From assembly GCF_000517405.1 (NCBI RefSeq), contig NZ_CP006568.1:3782001-3846000 (forward strand): 64,000 nt of DNA, in the 5' to 3' direction. Within the stretch, counting starts at the first letter, position 1; the number at the start of each line of letters is the position of its first letter. The translations under genes were made by a program, and so were the position numbers. The notes under the pieces are model-generated. The model was given only the letters and a program-made list of their open reading frames with translations. It was not told the DNA's origin and did not search any database. Source of the stretch: Candidatus Sodalis pierantonius str. SOPE (lineage in GTDB: Bacteria; Pseudomonadota; Gammaproteobacteria; Enterobacterales; Enterobacteriaceae). Positions 41,280 to 50,730 of this stretch are shown here, in pieces.

Positions 41280-42056
41280 TATTCCCTCCCTGTCTGAATA
41301 ACCGGCTGCCAACCTTTCCTGTCCAGAGCGAACCCGGCGCGCTGCTTCAGGTCGCGTACCTTGTCGCCCAGCATCAGCTGTTGACGGTCACCGCTGACCG
41401 ATTTCAGCTGTTCACTGACCACCGGCGGCGTCATCATGTTCTGTTTCAGCAGCAGCGAGTAACGCAGCATGCCGGTGTAATCCCGGGTCAGGCGGTTAAA
41501 ATTGGCCGCCAGCGTGTCGTCAGCGCTCTGACGGCCGGCTTGCCAGCCTTTCCTGATGGCGGTCTACCCGGTTGCGCAGCATCACGTCCGTGCCCGGCGT
41601 CGCGTTGACCGCCAGGCCGGCGAACAGATACTGACGCCAGCTGGGCGGGTTACTGACAAAGCGTTCCGGCACCAGGATGTTGTAGACGTGATGCACCGTG
41701 CGCATCTGCCGGTCGGTGATGGTGGCCATCGAGGTCGCCTCGGCAATCACCGGCGGCAGCCAGCCTTCACGCTGAATCAGCGGCGCTAACAGATACAGAC
41801 GGTCGAGCTGTGCCGCCTGCTGTAACAGCGACTGACGCAGCTCCCAGGCCCGTTGTGCCTTGCCGCCGCGAAAACCTTCCGTGCTCCCCGCCTCGCTCAG
41901 CATCTGATAGACGGTGTCGTTAACGCCATCGTGAGGGGCTGGCGCGGGCGTCAGCCAGGCGAAGAGGGACGGCGGCGGGACCTCGGCCGGCGGTGCCGCA
42001 TCAACGCCCACGCTCCCCCACAGCAGCGCCAGCCCCAGATAAACGGGTTTTCTCAT
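41279..42056 (-). pseudogene. traI: TraI (DotC-type) T4SS lipoprotein, frameshifted
   Basis: Starts at ATG 42056 with a signal-like N-terminus (MRKPVYLGLALLWGSVGVDA). It reads as DotC: EAGSTEGFRGGKAQRAWELR, LAPLIQREGWLPPVIAEATS, VPERFVSNPPSWRQYLFAGL. A frameshift near 41560 shunts it to a stop at 41520. The rest, QSADDTLAANFNRLTRDYTG then MLRYSLLLKQNMMTPPVVSE, is readable to the TAA at 41279. The order traH-traI-traJ matches the IncI1/Dot core. DotC is an outer-membrane component of the I-type T4SS. Confidence 0.72.
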
Positions 42057-42126
42057 GACAGTCGTCCTTGCAGCGGCGGCATAAAACCGACTTCCAGCGC
42101 ATCCGCATGCTGGGTCAGCGTGGCAC
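42055..42126 (-). pseudogene. traH: TraH (DotD-type) C-terminal stub
   Basis: The last 23 codons, ATLTQHADALEVGFMPPLQG then RLS, with TGA overlapping the traI start (ATGA). Position immediately upstream of the DotC gene fits TraH/DotD of IncI1 plasmids. Truncated by an IS256 fragment. Confidence 0.5.
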
Positions 42127-42414
42127 GCCAGTGGTAACGGTTTTTGTGGAATAGCCGTTGCGGGCGTTGGTCCCCGGTTTAGGCTGATTTTTATCGTAGC
42201 CGAGGTGATGGGTCATTTCGGCATTGAGAGCTGCTTCGACGCTAATTTTTTTCAGCAGCCGATCGAAGTAACTGAGATCTTCAGGGGTTTTGAGATTTTT
42301 GGCCAGTTCGTTAGCCAGAGCCTGCAACTGTTTTTCGTCCATAAATTAACCTGTTTTTGATGTTGGATTGAACATATCAAAATCAGGCAAATACACAAAT
42401 TTCTAAACAGGCTC
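42127..42414 (-). mobile_element. IS256-like element, copy E, fragment
   Basis: The 288 bp nearest the transposase start: left end GAGCCTGTTTAGAAATT at 42414 and the first 70 codons (42131-42342 region). It stops inside the gene, where flank and IS share CGCCAGTGG, so the joint with traH may be a short-homology deletion. Confidence 0.9.
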
Positions 42415-42517
42415 GACTCGCGTTGTTTCCAGTGCTAACAAGGTCAATCTGAAGTTTGATGAAGCGAAGCCGGTACTGGAAGATCAGCTAGCTAAGTCAA
42501 TCGCAGGTATTCTCTAA
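42415..42517 (+). pseudogene. 3' fragment of an unknown plasmid gene
   Basis: About 33 codons open from the IS border: RVVSSANKVNLKFDEAKPVL, EDQLAKSIAGIL, then TAA at 42515. It lies just before the partition locus on the same strand. Product not recognised. Confidence 0.4.
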
Positions 42518-42528
42518 ATAACATCTAT

Positions 42529-42550
42529 TGATGTGTAATATTACATATCA
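42529..42550. promoter_or_regulatory. Palindromic operator 1 upstream of parA
   Basis: 22-bp near-palindrome TGATGTGTAATATTACAT+ATCA, with two mismatches between arms. Two related sites follow at 42583 and 43268. Spaced palindromes around a small ribbon-helix-helix gene suggest autoregulation and possibly a partition site. Confidence 0.6.
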
Positions 42551-42582
42551 ATAAAGCAAGAAATCCTTGCTTGCGCATTATT

Positions 42583-42603
42583 TGTGTGTAATGATACACA
42601 TCA
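42583..42603. promoter_or_regulatory. Palindromic operator 2 upstream of parA
   Basis: Core TGTGTAATGATACACA (42585-42600) followed by TCA, ending 17 bp before the parA ATG. It overlaps where the ribosome site and promoter start should lie, so binding would block parA expression. Confidence 0.6.
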
Positions 42604-42619
42604 TTTTTTGGGGGTGTGT

Positions 42620-43270
42620 ATGATTCTTATGTTTGGTAGTCATAAGGGCGGTGTTGGTAAATCGACAATGTTAATTATGATTCTTATCTACTTAATGAAT
42701 AAGAGAGGTAAGAAATGTGCTATTCTTGAATGTGATGATCAACGAAGCATAAAGGACTGGGCCACAGAAAGAATTAACTTGGGATTATCAACAATAGATT
42801 ATTTTGAATCCTATACAAGCATTGCAGACAAAGCGAGAAAATTAAATAATACCTATGATTATGTTTTCCTAGATTCACCAGGAAAGAAATCGCCAGAATT
42901 TAGAAAGGGGCTAAGTTGTGCAGATGTTTTATTATCGTTTATTGATCCTACTGCACAGATAGAAATAAATACTTTGGCGCAATTAGTTGCTGATGTAAAA
43001 GAGGCTCAGACACTTAATACCAAGCTTAGCGCATGGTTGATACTTAATCGTTGTCCAACAGATCCACGAGATACGGAAGCTAGTTCTCTAAGATCAATGC
43101 TCAATGATGATCCTGACTGGTTACCTGTACCACGCCAACGTATTTTTTATCGTAAAGCTTATAAAACAGCGTATAACACAGGCATGGGAGTTCATGAGTA
43201 CAATGATAAGTCTAGGAACAAAGCTCGTGCAGAGATTGAATTGCTAGTAAAAGAACTAAAAATAATATGA
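42620..43270 (+). CDS. parA: ParA-type partition ATPase
   Basis: 216 aa from ATG 42620, after GGGGGTGTGT. Deviant Walker A FGSHKGGVGKSTM at the N-terminus, with ECDDQRSIKDWA and DYVFLDSPGKKS as the next motifs: a MinD/ParA-class ATPase of the small (type Ib-like) group. The upstream in-frame ATG at 42584 is rejected because it lies inside operator 2. Its AT-rich composition contrasts with nearby metabolic genes and fits plasmid origin. It is followed after 30 bp by a ribbon-helix-helix gene, the usual ParA/ParG-like pair. Frame intact. Confidence 0.85.
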   Translation: MILMFGSHKGGVGKSTMLIMILIYLMNKRGKKCAILECDDQRSIKDWATERINLGLSTIDYFESYTSIADKARKLNNTYDYVFLDSPGKKSPEFRKGLSCADVLLSFIDPTAQIEINTLAQLVADVKEAQTLNTKLSAWLILNRCPTDPRDTEASSLRSMLNDDPDWLPVPRQRIFYRKAYKTAYNTGMGVHEYNDKSRNKARAEIELLVKELKII

Positions 43271-43289
43271 TGTGTAATATTATACATCA
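43268..43289. promoter_or_regulatory. Palindromic operator 3 between parA and the RHH gene
   Basis: 22-bp near-palindrome TGATGTGTAATATTATAC+ATCA overlapping the parA stop and ending 11 bp before the next ATG. Same core as operators 1 and 2. A further half-site TACACATCA lies near 43611, after the gene. Confidence 0.6.
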
Positions 43290-43300
43290 TTGAGGTGAGA

Positions 43301-43600
43301 ATGGCTAAGCTACCTGAAAAACTAGTTAATATTCCATCTGCTTCTCTACGACAATTTGTTAGTAATGCGAGTAGAAAACCAGTCTCGGCAACAATGGTTC
43401 ATCGAGTTAATATTACACTTACAGATGAAGACTTGGAAAAATGCGAGATTTTTCAGGCAGAGAGTGGTGCATCAAGAGCAGATATAGTCCGTGCTGCACT
43501 TAAAGCTTTAGAAGATATGCCTTCTTCTAGTCGGTTGGAATTGGTTTCTGATGTTAGAAAGTTCAGTCCAAAGGCTGGGAGACCCCCTGTAAAAAAATAG
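43301..43600 (+). CDS. Ribbon-helix-helix partition/regulator protein (ParB/ParG-like)
   Basis: 99 aa from ATG 43301 with ribosome site GAGGTGAGA (a GTG at 43295 is less likely). A flexible basic N-terminus is followed by a ribbon-helix-helix fold: VHRVNITLTDEDLEKCEIFQ, then ASRADIVRAALKALE. The basic C-terminal tail is KAGRPPVKK. Its place after parA and the repeated palindromes suggests it binds them, representing parA expression and acting as the centromere-binding partner. The role is inferred from context. Confidence 0.75.
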   Translation: MAKLPEKLVNIPSASLRQFVSNASRKPVSATMVHRVNITLTDEDLEKCEIFQAESGASRADIVRAALKALEDMPSSSRLELVSDVRKFSPKAGRPPVKK

Positions 43601-43674
43601 TAAGTATTAATACACATCATTTTATGTTGTTTTATAAACTATTGAATAATAATTGTATGCGTAAGGGGGTAAAT

Positions 43675-43959
43675 TTGGGTAGACAGCTATCTTATCATGA
43701 TGCTTTTTTTAAGAAATTTCTTGGTGATTCTAAAATTGCTCAGGACTTTTTGCAGATACATTTACCAGAAAAAATAAAAAAGAATCTTAATTTTAATACA
43801 TTATTAATGGAATCTGGATCCCTTATTGAAGGGGATTTACGTAGCCAGTGCTCTGATATGCTTTACTCCCTAGAGTCAACGATAGGAGATGCATATATCT
43901 ATTGCTTACTAGAGCACCAAAGTCGCCCTGAAAAATTAATGACGTTTCGGCTTTTTCGA
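43675..43959 (+). pseudogene. Rpn-family (PD-(D/E)XK) recombination-promoting nuclease stub
   Basis: A TTG at 43675 with a strong ribosome site AAGGGGGT gives MGRQLSYHDAFFKKFLGDSK, then FLQIHLPEKIKK, LMESGSLIEGDLRSQCSDML, YSLESTIGDAYIYCLLEHQS and RPEKLMTFRLFR. These are the conserved N-terminal blocks of RpnA/YhgA proteins (catalytic D in SDMLYS, E/H-Q in LLEHQS). In-frame ATGs at 43624 and 43657 are alternatives. Cut by IS903 at 43960, losing about two thirds. Confidence 0.8.
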
Positions 43960-45014
43960 CGCTTTGTTGAATAAATCCGAAATTTGTGACGACTTCCTCC
44001 CTATCAGGGCGATTGTTACATGATGCGGACGCTGTTTGGCATTCCTAACAGCGTGATCCGGTTAAGCGCTTTGACCATTGCCATAGCCTCACCTACCTGC
44101 GCGTCATAGTCATGCAGACTCAGATGACCACCCAGAAGTATTTTAAACCGGAACATGGCCGTTTCAGCCAGTGAACGCCGGTGATAACCTACTTTCTTTT
44201 TCCAGGTATCGTTATTGCCGCTCAGATGCTGATTTGCCACCGCATGGTTACGCTCATGGTATCGAGCTGGCCAATATTGCGCACCACTTCGCGGTGGGAT
44301 AAGCGGCTTTATTTTTTTCCTCAGCAGAGCATCATGACAGTAACGCGTATCGTAAGCACTGTCAGCCGACGCTTCCCTGATTTTCCGGTGGGTTTGGTTA
44401 ATCAGCCCGGGCAGCGCCTGCGCATCTGTCGTACCGCTTAGCGATAAATCGGCACAGATAATTTCATGTGTCGCGCTATCTACTGCCAGATGAAGCTTGC
44501 GCCATACTCTGCGCCTCTCAGCCCCATGCTGCCTGACTTTCCATTCGCCTTCGCCGAAGATTTTCAGGCCGGTGCCATCGATGACCAGGTGTGAGATTTC
44601 GCCGCGGGTTGGCGTTTTTATGCTGATGTCGACGGTTTTTGCTCGCCGGCTGACCAGAGAGTAATCTGGGCAGCGCAGCGACAGCCCCATCAGTTTAAAA
44701 ATCGAGTCAACGAAACCCTGTAACGCCCGGAGCGAAAGGTTAAACACGCGCTTTATCATCAGAACCGTGGTAATGGCCATATCGGTGTAGTGAAGCGGCC
44801 GGCCACGATGTTCAGGTGGTGTACTCTCAGTCCATGCAGCAATGGCTGACTCATCAAGCCATACTGTCAGGTCCCCCCGCTGCCTGAGCGCATTGTTATA
44901 TGCGGGCCAGTTGGTGATTTTAAACTTTTGCTTTGCCATGGGGACCTGATGTTGAAACGAATGTAGTGATCAGAGCCGCCAGTCACCTAAAAGTTCGATT
45001 TATTCAACAAAGCC
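43960..45014 (-). mobile_element. IS903-like element, copy 7, no matching TSD
   Basis: 1055 bp. Flanks CTTTTTCGA (rpn) and CAAAAATAA (acyltransferase) differ. The acyltransferase side is the same junction as copy 2 at 2148, so this copy came with the duplicated block. Confidence 0.93.
44016..44939 (-). CDS. IS903-like transposase (307 aa)
   Basis: Full-length frame of the GDLTVW/SIFKLM sub-variant, with FRFKILLGG for FRFKTLLGG (shared with 33021). Catalytic motifs intact. Confidence 0.92.
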   Translation of the reverse strand: MAKQKFKITNWPAYNNALRQRGDLTVWLDESAIAAWTESTPPEHRGRPLHYTDMAITTVLMIKRVFNLSLRALQGFVDSIFKLMGLSLRCPDYSLVSRRAKTVDISIKTPTRGEISHLVIDGTGLKIFGEGEWKVRQHGAERRRVWRKLHLAVDSATHEIICADLSLSGTTDAQALPGLINQTHRKIREASADSAYDTRYCHDALLRKKIKPLIPPRSGAQYWPARYHERNHAVANQHLSGNNDTWKKKVGYHRRSLAETAMFRFKILLGGHLSLHDYDAQVGEAMAMVKALNRITLLGMPNSVRIM

Positions 45015-45956
45015 CAAAAATAAAAGAAGCGTGATCTGTAAGATGCCAGTAATCACGGTAAATAGGGATCCCATCAATTTCTGTTACACAGTTTTTCCCC
45101 GAACATTGTACGCGCTTCGGGTCAATAATAATAAGGGAAGGATATTCAGTTTTTAATTGCTTAAAAAGCTGATTGAACCAGTCACTACCATCACCATTCC
45201 ATACACCACGTTCACAAGATGCGTCTTTATTGTGTGCTCTTAATTTGACGTTTTGATAAAAGCATGGTACGTATTCTTTGGGTGCAATATAGATTGTTTT
45301 TATAATAACGGGCTTTGCGCCTGATTTAATTATGATACCCATCGCCTTTCTCATCGCGACTTCAATGCGTTGTCTGGGCAACGCCTCTGAACGCGCATCC
45401 CCGAGTTTATTTATGATATTGTCACTTGTACAATGGTTCCAGACTTCACCAATGATGACATAATCAAATTTCTCTTTTTGTATCTTGTCATAATAGCGGG
45501 CCACATTGTCATGGCAATCTTTATATACACTGTTTTTGTAGCGCCCCCAATCAAACTGAGAAATACCGGGTAACACTAAACACGTCGATGTGCCCTGTAC
45601 CATCACAGAGACATGCGCATCCTTAGCCAATAAATCTATAAAATTCCAAAAATGATTAGAATGTGAGTCTCCGATCAGTAGTGCCTTTTTGAGGGCGTCT
45701 GTATCACCAATGATACAATCGTTATTTTTTCCGTCCTCATTATCGTTCAAACATGACTCTCTATAGGGCGACTCATATTTGTCCAGCGTAGATGTTATAC
45801 GCAAATAATCTGCACCAAAGCGCCCACTGAACCCATTGTATCGTTCGGTCAATGAGTATAGTGCTACAAAAATAATTATTGGTATTAACACGAGGATTGA
45901 AAAAGATGTTGGCAAAGAGTTACTTTTTTTTCTACATGGTTTTTCAATAAAAAAAT
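45004..45956 (-). pseudogene. OafA-like acyltransferase SGNH part, second copy
   Basis: Inverted copy of 1206-2158, differing at a few bases (for example WNHCTSDN for WNHYTSDN). It holds IEKPCRKKS... through the SGNH motifs GDSHSN and DYWHLTDHAS, and lacks the membrane domain. Both ends are the same IS903 junctions as in the first copy, so the block was duplicated after the insertions. Confidence 0.9.
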
Positions 45957-47011
45957 GGCTTTGTTGAATAAATCGAACTTTTAGGTGACTGGCGGCTCTG
46001 ATCACTACATTCGTTTCAACATCAGGTCCCCATGGCAAAGCAAAAGTTTAAAATCACCAACTGGCCCGCATACAACAATGCGCTCAGGCAGCGGGGGGAC
46101 ATGACAGTATGGCATGATGAGTCAGCCATTGCTGCATGGACTGAGAGTACACCACCTGAACATCGTGGCCGGCCGCTTCACTACACCGATATGGCCATTA
46201 CCACGGTTCTGATGATAAAGCGCGTGTTTAACCTTTCTCTCCGGGCGTTACAGGGTTTCGTTGACGCGATTTTTAAACTGATGGGGCTGTCGCTGCGCTG
46301 CCCAGATTACTCTCTGGTCAGCCGGCGAGCAAAAACCGTCGACATCAGCATAAAAACGCCAACCCGCGGCGAAATCTCACACCTGGTCATCGATGGCACC
46401 GGCCTGAAAATCTTCGGCGAAGGCGAATGGAAAGTCAGGCAGCATGGGGCTGAGAGGCGCAGAGTATGACGCAAGCTTCATCTGGCAGTAGATAGCGCGA
46501 CACATGAAATTATCTGTGCCGATTTATCGCTAAGCGGTACGACAGATGCGCAGGCTCTGCCCGGGCTGATTAACCAAACCCACCGGAAAATCAGGGAAGC
46601 GTCGGCTGACAGTGCTTACGATACGCGTTACTGTCATGATGCTCTGCTGAGGAAAAAAATAAAGCCGCTTATCCCACCGCGAAGTGGTGCGCAATATTGG
46701 CCAGCTCGATACCATGAGCGTAACCATGCGGTGGCAAATCAGCATCTGAGCGGCAATAACGATACCTGGAAAAAGAAAGTAGGTTATCACCGGCGTTCAC
46801 TGGCTGAAACGGCCATGTTCCAGTTTAAAACACTTCTGGGTGGTCATCTGAGTCTGCATGACTATGACGCGCAGGTAGGTGAGGCTATGGCAATGGTCAA
46901 AGCGCTTAACCGGATCACGCTGTTAGGAATGCCAAACAGCGTCCGCATCATGTAACAATCGCCCTGATAGGGAGGAAGTCGTCACAAATTTCGGATTTAT
47001 TCAACAAAGCG
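45957..47011 (+). mobile_element. IS903-like element, copy 8, no matching TSD
   Basis: 1055 bp. The left flank TAAAAAAAT is the TSD of copy 1 (inverted), but the right flank CGTCACGTG is new. The acyltransferase side was inherited; the outer side was recombined. Confidence 0.93.
46032..46955 (+). pseudogene. IS903-like transposase, nonsense mutation
   Basis: TGG to TGA near 46467 (after AERRRV) splits the 307-codon frame into 145 codons and a remainder. A separate D to H-type change (WHDESA for WLDESA) is also present. Confidence 0.9.
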
Positions 47012-47356
47012 CGTCACGTGTTGTCTTTTTCCTCCTCGGCGTGCTGTATGAACACCACTGTTAGCCAAATGGCGCGCGGGCGTGGACGATGCGTAAGAGG
47101 CCCACGCGCGAACCGCTGAAGCCAGCAGAGCAGGCGCTTAATGGCAAGCGTGGCCGTAGGCGGGCGGTACGGTCAGTGTGGCACCTATCTCTGCAAGGGA
47201 CGGCGGGCGCGAAGGGATTCAAGGCTGCGGATATCGGTACAGCAAATTTTCGCGGGGGGATGAAGATACGCCGGGCGACAAGCGTGGCGGAGGCGGTGGG
47301 CCAGGAGATACAAAGCAAAAAAGGTGTGATGCCGCTAAGCAAAACACCTTTTAAAT
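47012..47356. other. 345-bp IS-bounded island, no supported gene
   Basis: Trapped between IS903 and IS256. The first 45 bases read SRVVFFLLGVLYEHHC then stop, reminiscent of RND-pump membrane segments but too short to name. The rest is GC-rich with no recognisable frame. A hairpin AAAAGGTGT/ACACCTTTT closes the region. Confidence 0.4.
47317..47352. terminator. Probable bidirectional terminator
   Basis: Stem AAAAGGTGT ... ACACCTTTT with A/T runs on both sides, just before IS256 copy F. Confidence 0.5.
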
Positions 47357-48671
47357 GAGCCCGTACCGGATTCTGTGTAAATGCCTTTTCTCAGAAGTGA
47401 CCGTCCAGGCGGTCACCGAACTCGATAATAAAGCGGCTCATTGCCATGCGCCAGTCCCTCAAAGGCATTGTCCATTTCTGTGAGGCCGCCTGTATCGCCA
47501 GTCACACCACCTTTTTCACTGCGTCGTCGGTCGGGAACACCTTACGCTTTTTGATGGCATGCCGGATCACGCTGTTTAACGACTCGATGGCGTTGGTCGT
47601 GTAGATCACCTTGCGGATGTCCGTTGGGTAGGCAAAGAACGTGGCCAGATTGGCCCAGTTTGCCTGCCAGCTTCGACTTATTTGCGGGTAGCGGATGTCC
47701 CAGGCACTGGAGAACGCTTCCAGCGCCTGCAAGCCGGCTTCTTCCGTAGGGGCCTGATAGATAGCTTTCAGGTCGCGGGTGACGGCCTTGTAGTCCTTCC
47801 AGGAGACGAACCGCAGGCTGTTGCGCACCATATGCACGATACACAGCTGGAGCCGCGCCTCCGGATACACCGCGTTAATAGCGTCAGGGAAACCTTTCAG
47901 CCCGTCTACGCAGGCGATAAGGATATCGTTCAGGCCGCGGTTTTTCAGCTCTGTCAGCACGTTCAGCCAGAACTTTGCGCCTTCATTTTCGGCCAGCCAC
48001 ATACCTAGCAACTCTTTCTGGCCTTCGATGTTGATGCCCAGCGCCAGGAACACAGATTTGTTGATGATGCGGCTGTCCTGCCGAACTTTTAGAACGATAC
48101 AGTCAAGATAAACAATGGGATAGACTGCATCCAGAGGCCGGTTTTGCCATTCGACAACCTGCTCCATGACCGCATCGGTGACCTTTGAGACCAGCGCCGG
48201 CGAGACATCGGCGTTATACAGCTCTTTGAACGCGGCGGCGATCTCGCGGGTGGTCATCCCTTTGGCGTACAACGATAAAATCTGGTTATCCATCCCGGTA
48301 ATCCGGGTCTGGTTCTTCTTCACCAGTTGCAGTTCAAAGGAACCGTCACGATCGCGCGGAGTACGCAGCGTCAGCGGGCCATCGCCAGTGGTAACAGTTT
48401 TTGTGGAATAGCCGTTGCGGGCGTTGGTCCCCGGTTTAGGCTGATTTTTATCGTAGCCGAGGTGATGGGTCATTTCGGCATTGAGAGCTGCTTCGACGTT
48501 GATTTTTTTCAGCAGCCGATCGAAGTGACTGAAATCTTCAGAGGTTTTGAGATTTTTGGCCAGTTCGTTAGCCAGAGCCTGCAACTGTTTTTCGTCCATA
48601 AATTAACCTGTTTTTGATGTTGGATTGAACATATCAAAATCAGGCAAATACACAAATTTCTAAACAGGCTC
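47357..48671 (-). mobile_element. IS256-like element, copy F, inversion partner
   Basis: 1315 bp with the variant right end GAGCCCGTACCGGATTC. Its left-end flank, read outward from 48671, is ATTCAGTA in inverted sense. The identical octamer follows copy G at 56214, so F and G hold the two halves of one original target duplication. Confidence 0.93.
47391..48599 (-). pseudogene. IS256-family transposase, late nonsense mutation
   Basis: TGG to TGA at 47502-47504 (after AVKKVV) removes the last 37 residues of 402. The catalytic D, D, E motifs remain upstream. Confidence 0.88.
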
Positions 48672-49678
48672 TACTGAATGCCGCCGTGATTCCATAAAGC
48701 GTTCAAACCGCGTTTGATTTTCAGATCGCTGTCCTGACCGACGTTGCGTTCAAACGATTCGCTGTAATTGTCGACTTGTTTAATGATATTGTGCGCCCAG
48801 TCGTTGGACAGTTTCAGCTCTTCGCCGTAATGACCTTCTTTGCCGAGTAGATGGGCCATATCCGGGTTTTTCGGGTTGGCGGCCAGTTCGTCAACGTTTT
48901 TCGAGGTGATTTCCATTTCCTCAGCGTTAAGCATGGCGTACAGCGACCATTTCACAATAGTGAACCAATCGTCGTCGCCGCGGCGTACCACCGGCCCCAG
49001 CGGCTCTTTCGAGATCACTTCAGGTAATACCACCCAGTCATCAGGTTTGCTTAGCTTGATTCGCAACGCGTATAGCCCTGACTGATCGGTTGCCAACGTA
49101 TCGCAGCGGCCGGACTCTAGCGCTTTGGCGCTTTCGTCGGCGCGATCGAAGGTCACCGGCGTGTACTGCATTTTATTGGCGCGGAAGAAGTCGGCCACGT
49201 TCAACTCGGTATCGGTGCCGGATTGCAAACAGACGGTAGCGCCATCCAGGTCTTTGGCGCTCTTTAAACCGGCTTTGTTACGCGTCAAGAAACCAATGCC
49301 GTCGTAATAGTTTACGCCGGCGAAAACAAAGCCCATGTTGCCGTCACGGGAAGAGGTCCAGGTGGTGTTGCGCGACAGAATATCGACTTCACCTGATTGC
49401 AGCGCGGTAAAACGCTCTTTGGCGGTCAGCGGAGTGTATTTTACTTTCGTCGCATCGCCAAATACGGCCGCGGCAACTGCCCGGCAAACATCCACATCCA
49501 GACCGGTAAATTTCCCGCTGGCATCAGCATAAGAGAAACCCGATAAGCCATCGCTGATACCGCATTGGATAAAGCCCTTTTTCTTGACCGCGTCCAAAGT
49601 GGCCCCAGCGTGAGCCTGATTCGCTACCGCAAACAGGGCAGCGGCGGCAACCAGTGTGAAAATCATCATTTTTTTCAT
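48671..49678 (-). CDS. aapJ: General L-amino-acid ABC transporter, periplasmic binding protein
   Basis: 335-residue solute-binding protein of the PAAT family. Signal peptide MKKMMIFTLVAAAALFAVAN-QAHA is cleaved before GATLDAV, followed by signatures YTPLTAKERFTALQSGEVDI, LSRNTTWTSSRDG and VNYYDGIGFLT. ATG 49678 is chosen (upstream extension to 49834 lacks a signal-peptide logic). The gene ends GGIQ with a TAG made by the first base of IS256 copy F. The natural end YAPPVR and stop lie at 56220-56240, next to aapQ. Only six residues are lost, so the protein may still work, but it is now separated from aapQMP and on the opposite strand. Confidence 0.9.
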   Translation of the reverse strand: MKKMMIFTLVAAAALFAVANQAHAGATLDAVKKKGFIQCGISDGLSGFSYADASGKFTGLDVDVCRAVAAAVFGDATKVKYTPLTAKERFTALQSGEVDILSRNTTWTSSRDGNMGFVFAGVNYYDGIGFLTRNKAGLKSAKDLDGATVCLQSGTDTELNVADFFRANKMQYTPVTFDRADESAKALESGRCDTLATDQSGLYALRIKLSKPDDWVVLPEVISKEPLGPVVRRGDDDWFTIVKWSLYAMLNAEEMEITSKNVDELAANPKNPDMAHLLGKEGHYGEELKLSNDWAHNIIKQVDNYSESFERNVGQDSDLKIKRGLNALWNHGGIQ

Positions 49679-50318
49679 AATTCGTCCTGTGAGGCAGAAT
49701 AAAGCAGTCGATTTTTGATGTGCTCGGACACATCTTTCCTTAAGACGGCATAACGCCTGTAACCTCATAGCAAAGGTAATGCCAAAACGGCAGATAGCGG
49801 ATTGCAGGGTTAAGTTACAACCCATTAACAGCACATATAATGAGAATGGAGCATGTTTTGCCCTATTTCGGGGCTCAAAGAGGACCTTAGAGCAGCATTT
49901 GCACCATAGAGATGCAGTCAGTTCCGCTATGTGGAATTGCTAAGGGGCCCGCTCGCCAGCAGAACAGAAACGAGCCTGGGCGTGGCGGGCCGCGAAACGG
50001 GCGAAACGACAGCACGCCGCACCCAAACAGGCGGCGGCGAGAAAAGCGTGCAGGGTCGAAGTATTATTCCCACTGGTTATATCATTTTTCTTCATAATAA
50101 CGCTTGCGCCCCTGGCGGGAGTATGCGTTAATAGCGTCATCGGTTTGTGGTACAGACCTATTTATGTAAGCCATTTTAGTAAAGTTGTTCAGCAAAAAGC
50201 GATAGTCCACCATCACTTCTTCGACGAATTTCCTTCTTAATACGTGCCCATAAGTACATACTGGCAAGCAGACCCTCTATCGCCGCAGGCGGTTTTTATC
50301 TTAATGAAGGAAGTACAA
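49679..50318. other. Divergent promoter region aapJ / csp
   Basis: 640 bp with no supported gene. The aapJ side has ribosome site AGGACG before ATG 49678. The csp side from about 50100 to 50318 is the likely long 5' leader of the cold-shock mRNA, ending with AAGGAAGT before the ATG. Confidence 0.5.
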
Positions 50319-50531
50319 ATGTCTAATAAAGTAACTGGTTTAGTAAAATGGTTTGACGCAGGTAAAGGTTTTGGTTTCATCACTCCGGCTGACGACAGCA
50401 AAGATGTTTTTGTTCACTTTTCCGCCATCCAGAGCAACGATTTCAAAACCCTGGACGAAGGCCAGCGCGTAGAATTCACCATTGAGCAGGGTCAGAAAGG
50501 CCCGTCCGCTGCTAACGTGGTTGCCCTGTAA
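50319..50531 (+). CDS. Cold-shock protein, CspA family
   Basis: 70 aa, MSNKVTGLVKWFDAGKGFGF..., with RNP1 (KGFGFI) and RNP2 (VFVHFSAI) motifs and the usual end GPSAANVVAL. A single nucleic-acid-binding beta barrel acting as an RNA chaperone. The length is typical. It is monocistronic, with a long leader and its own terminator. Which of the CspA/C/E group it is cannot be settled by eye. Confidence 0.95.
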   Translation: MSNKVTGLVKWFDAGKGFGFITPADDSKDVFVHFSAIQSNDFKTLDEGQRVEFTIEQGQKGPSAANVVAL

Positions 50532-50612
50532 GATACGCGTCAAAGGGATGTCGACGGTGGCCAAGTCTACCGCCCCGGCAACGGCCGGATGATATGCCTT
50601 TGCAACGCAGAG

Positions 50613-50643
50613 AAAACCCCGGCCAAGGCCGGGGTTTTTTTAT
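50613..50643 (+). terminator. Rho-independent terminator of the csp gene
   Basis: AACCCCGGCC-AA-GGCCGGGG followed by seven T, 82 bp after the stop: a textbook strong terminator. Confidence 0.9.
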
Positions 50644-50730
50644 TGCCGGTAGCGGCGCGCCACGGACGACCGAAGGTCGCTAGGCGCTTTTTCGCCGTGC
50701 TTGGTATCTCGGCCGCCACCCGGTCCAGGG

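Noticed and set aside
47012..47060. RND efflux pump fragment (VVFFLLGVLYE)
   Set aside because: Only about 15 codons; resemblance too short to annotate as a gene.
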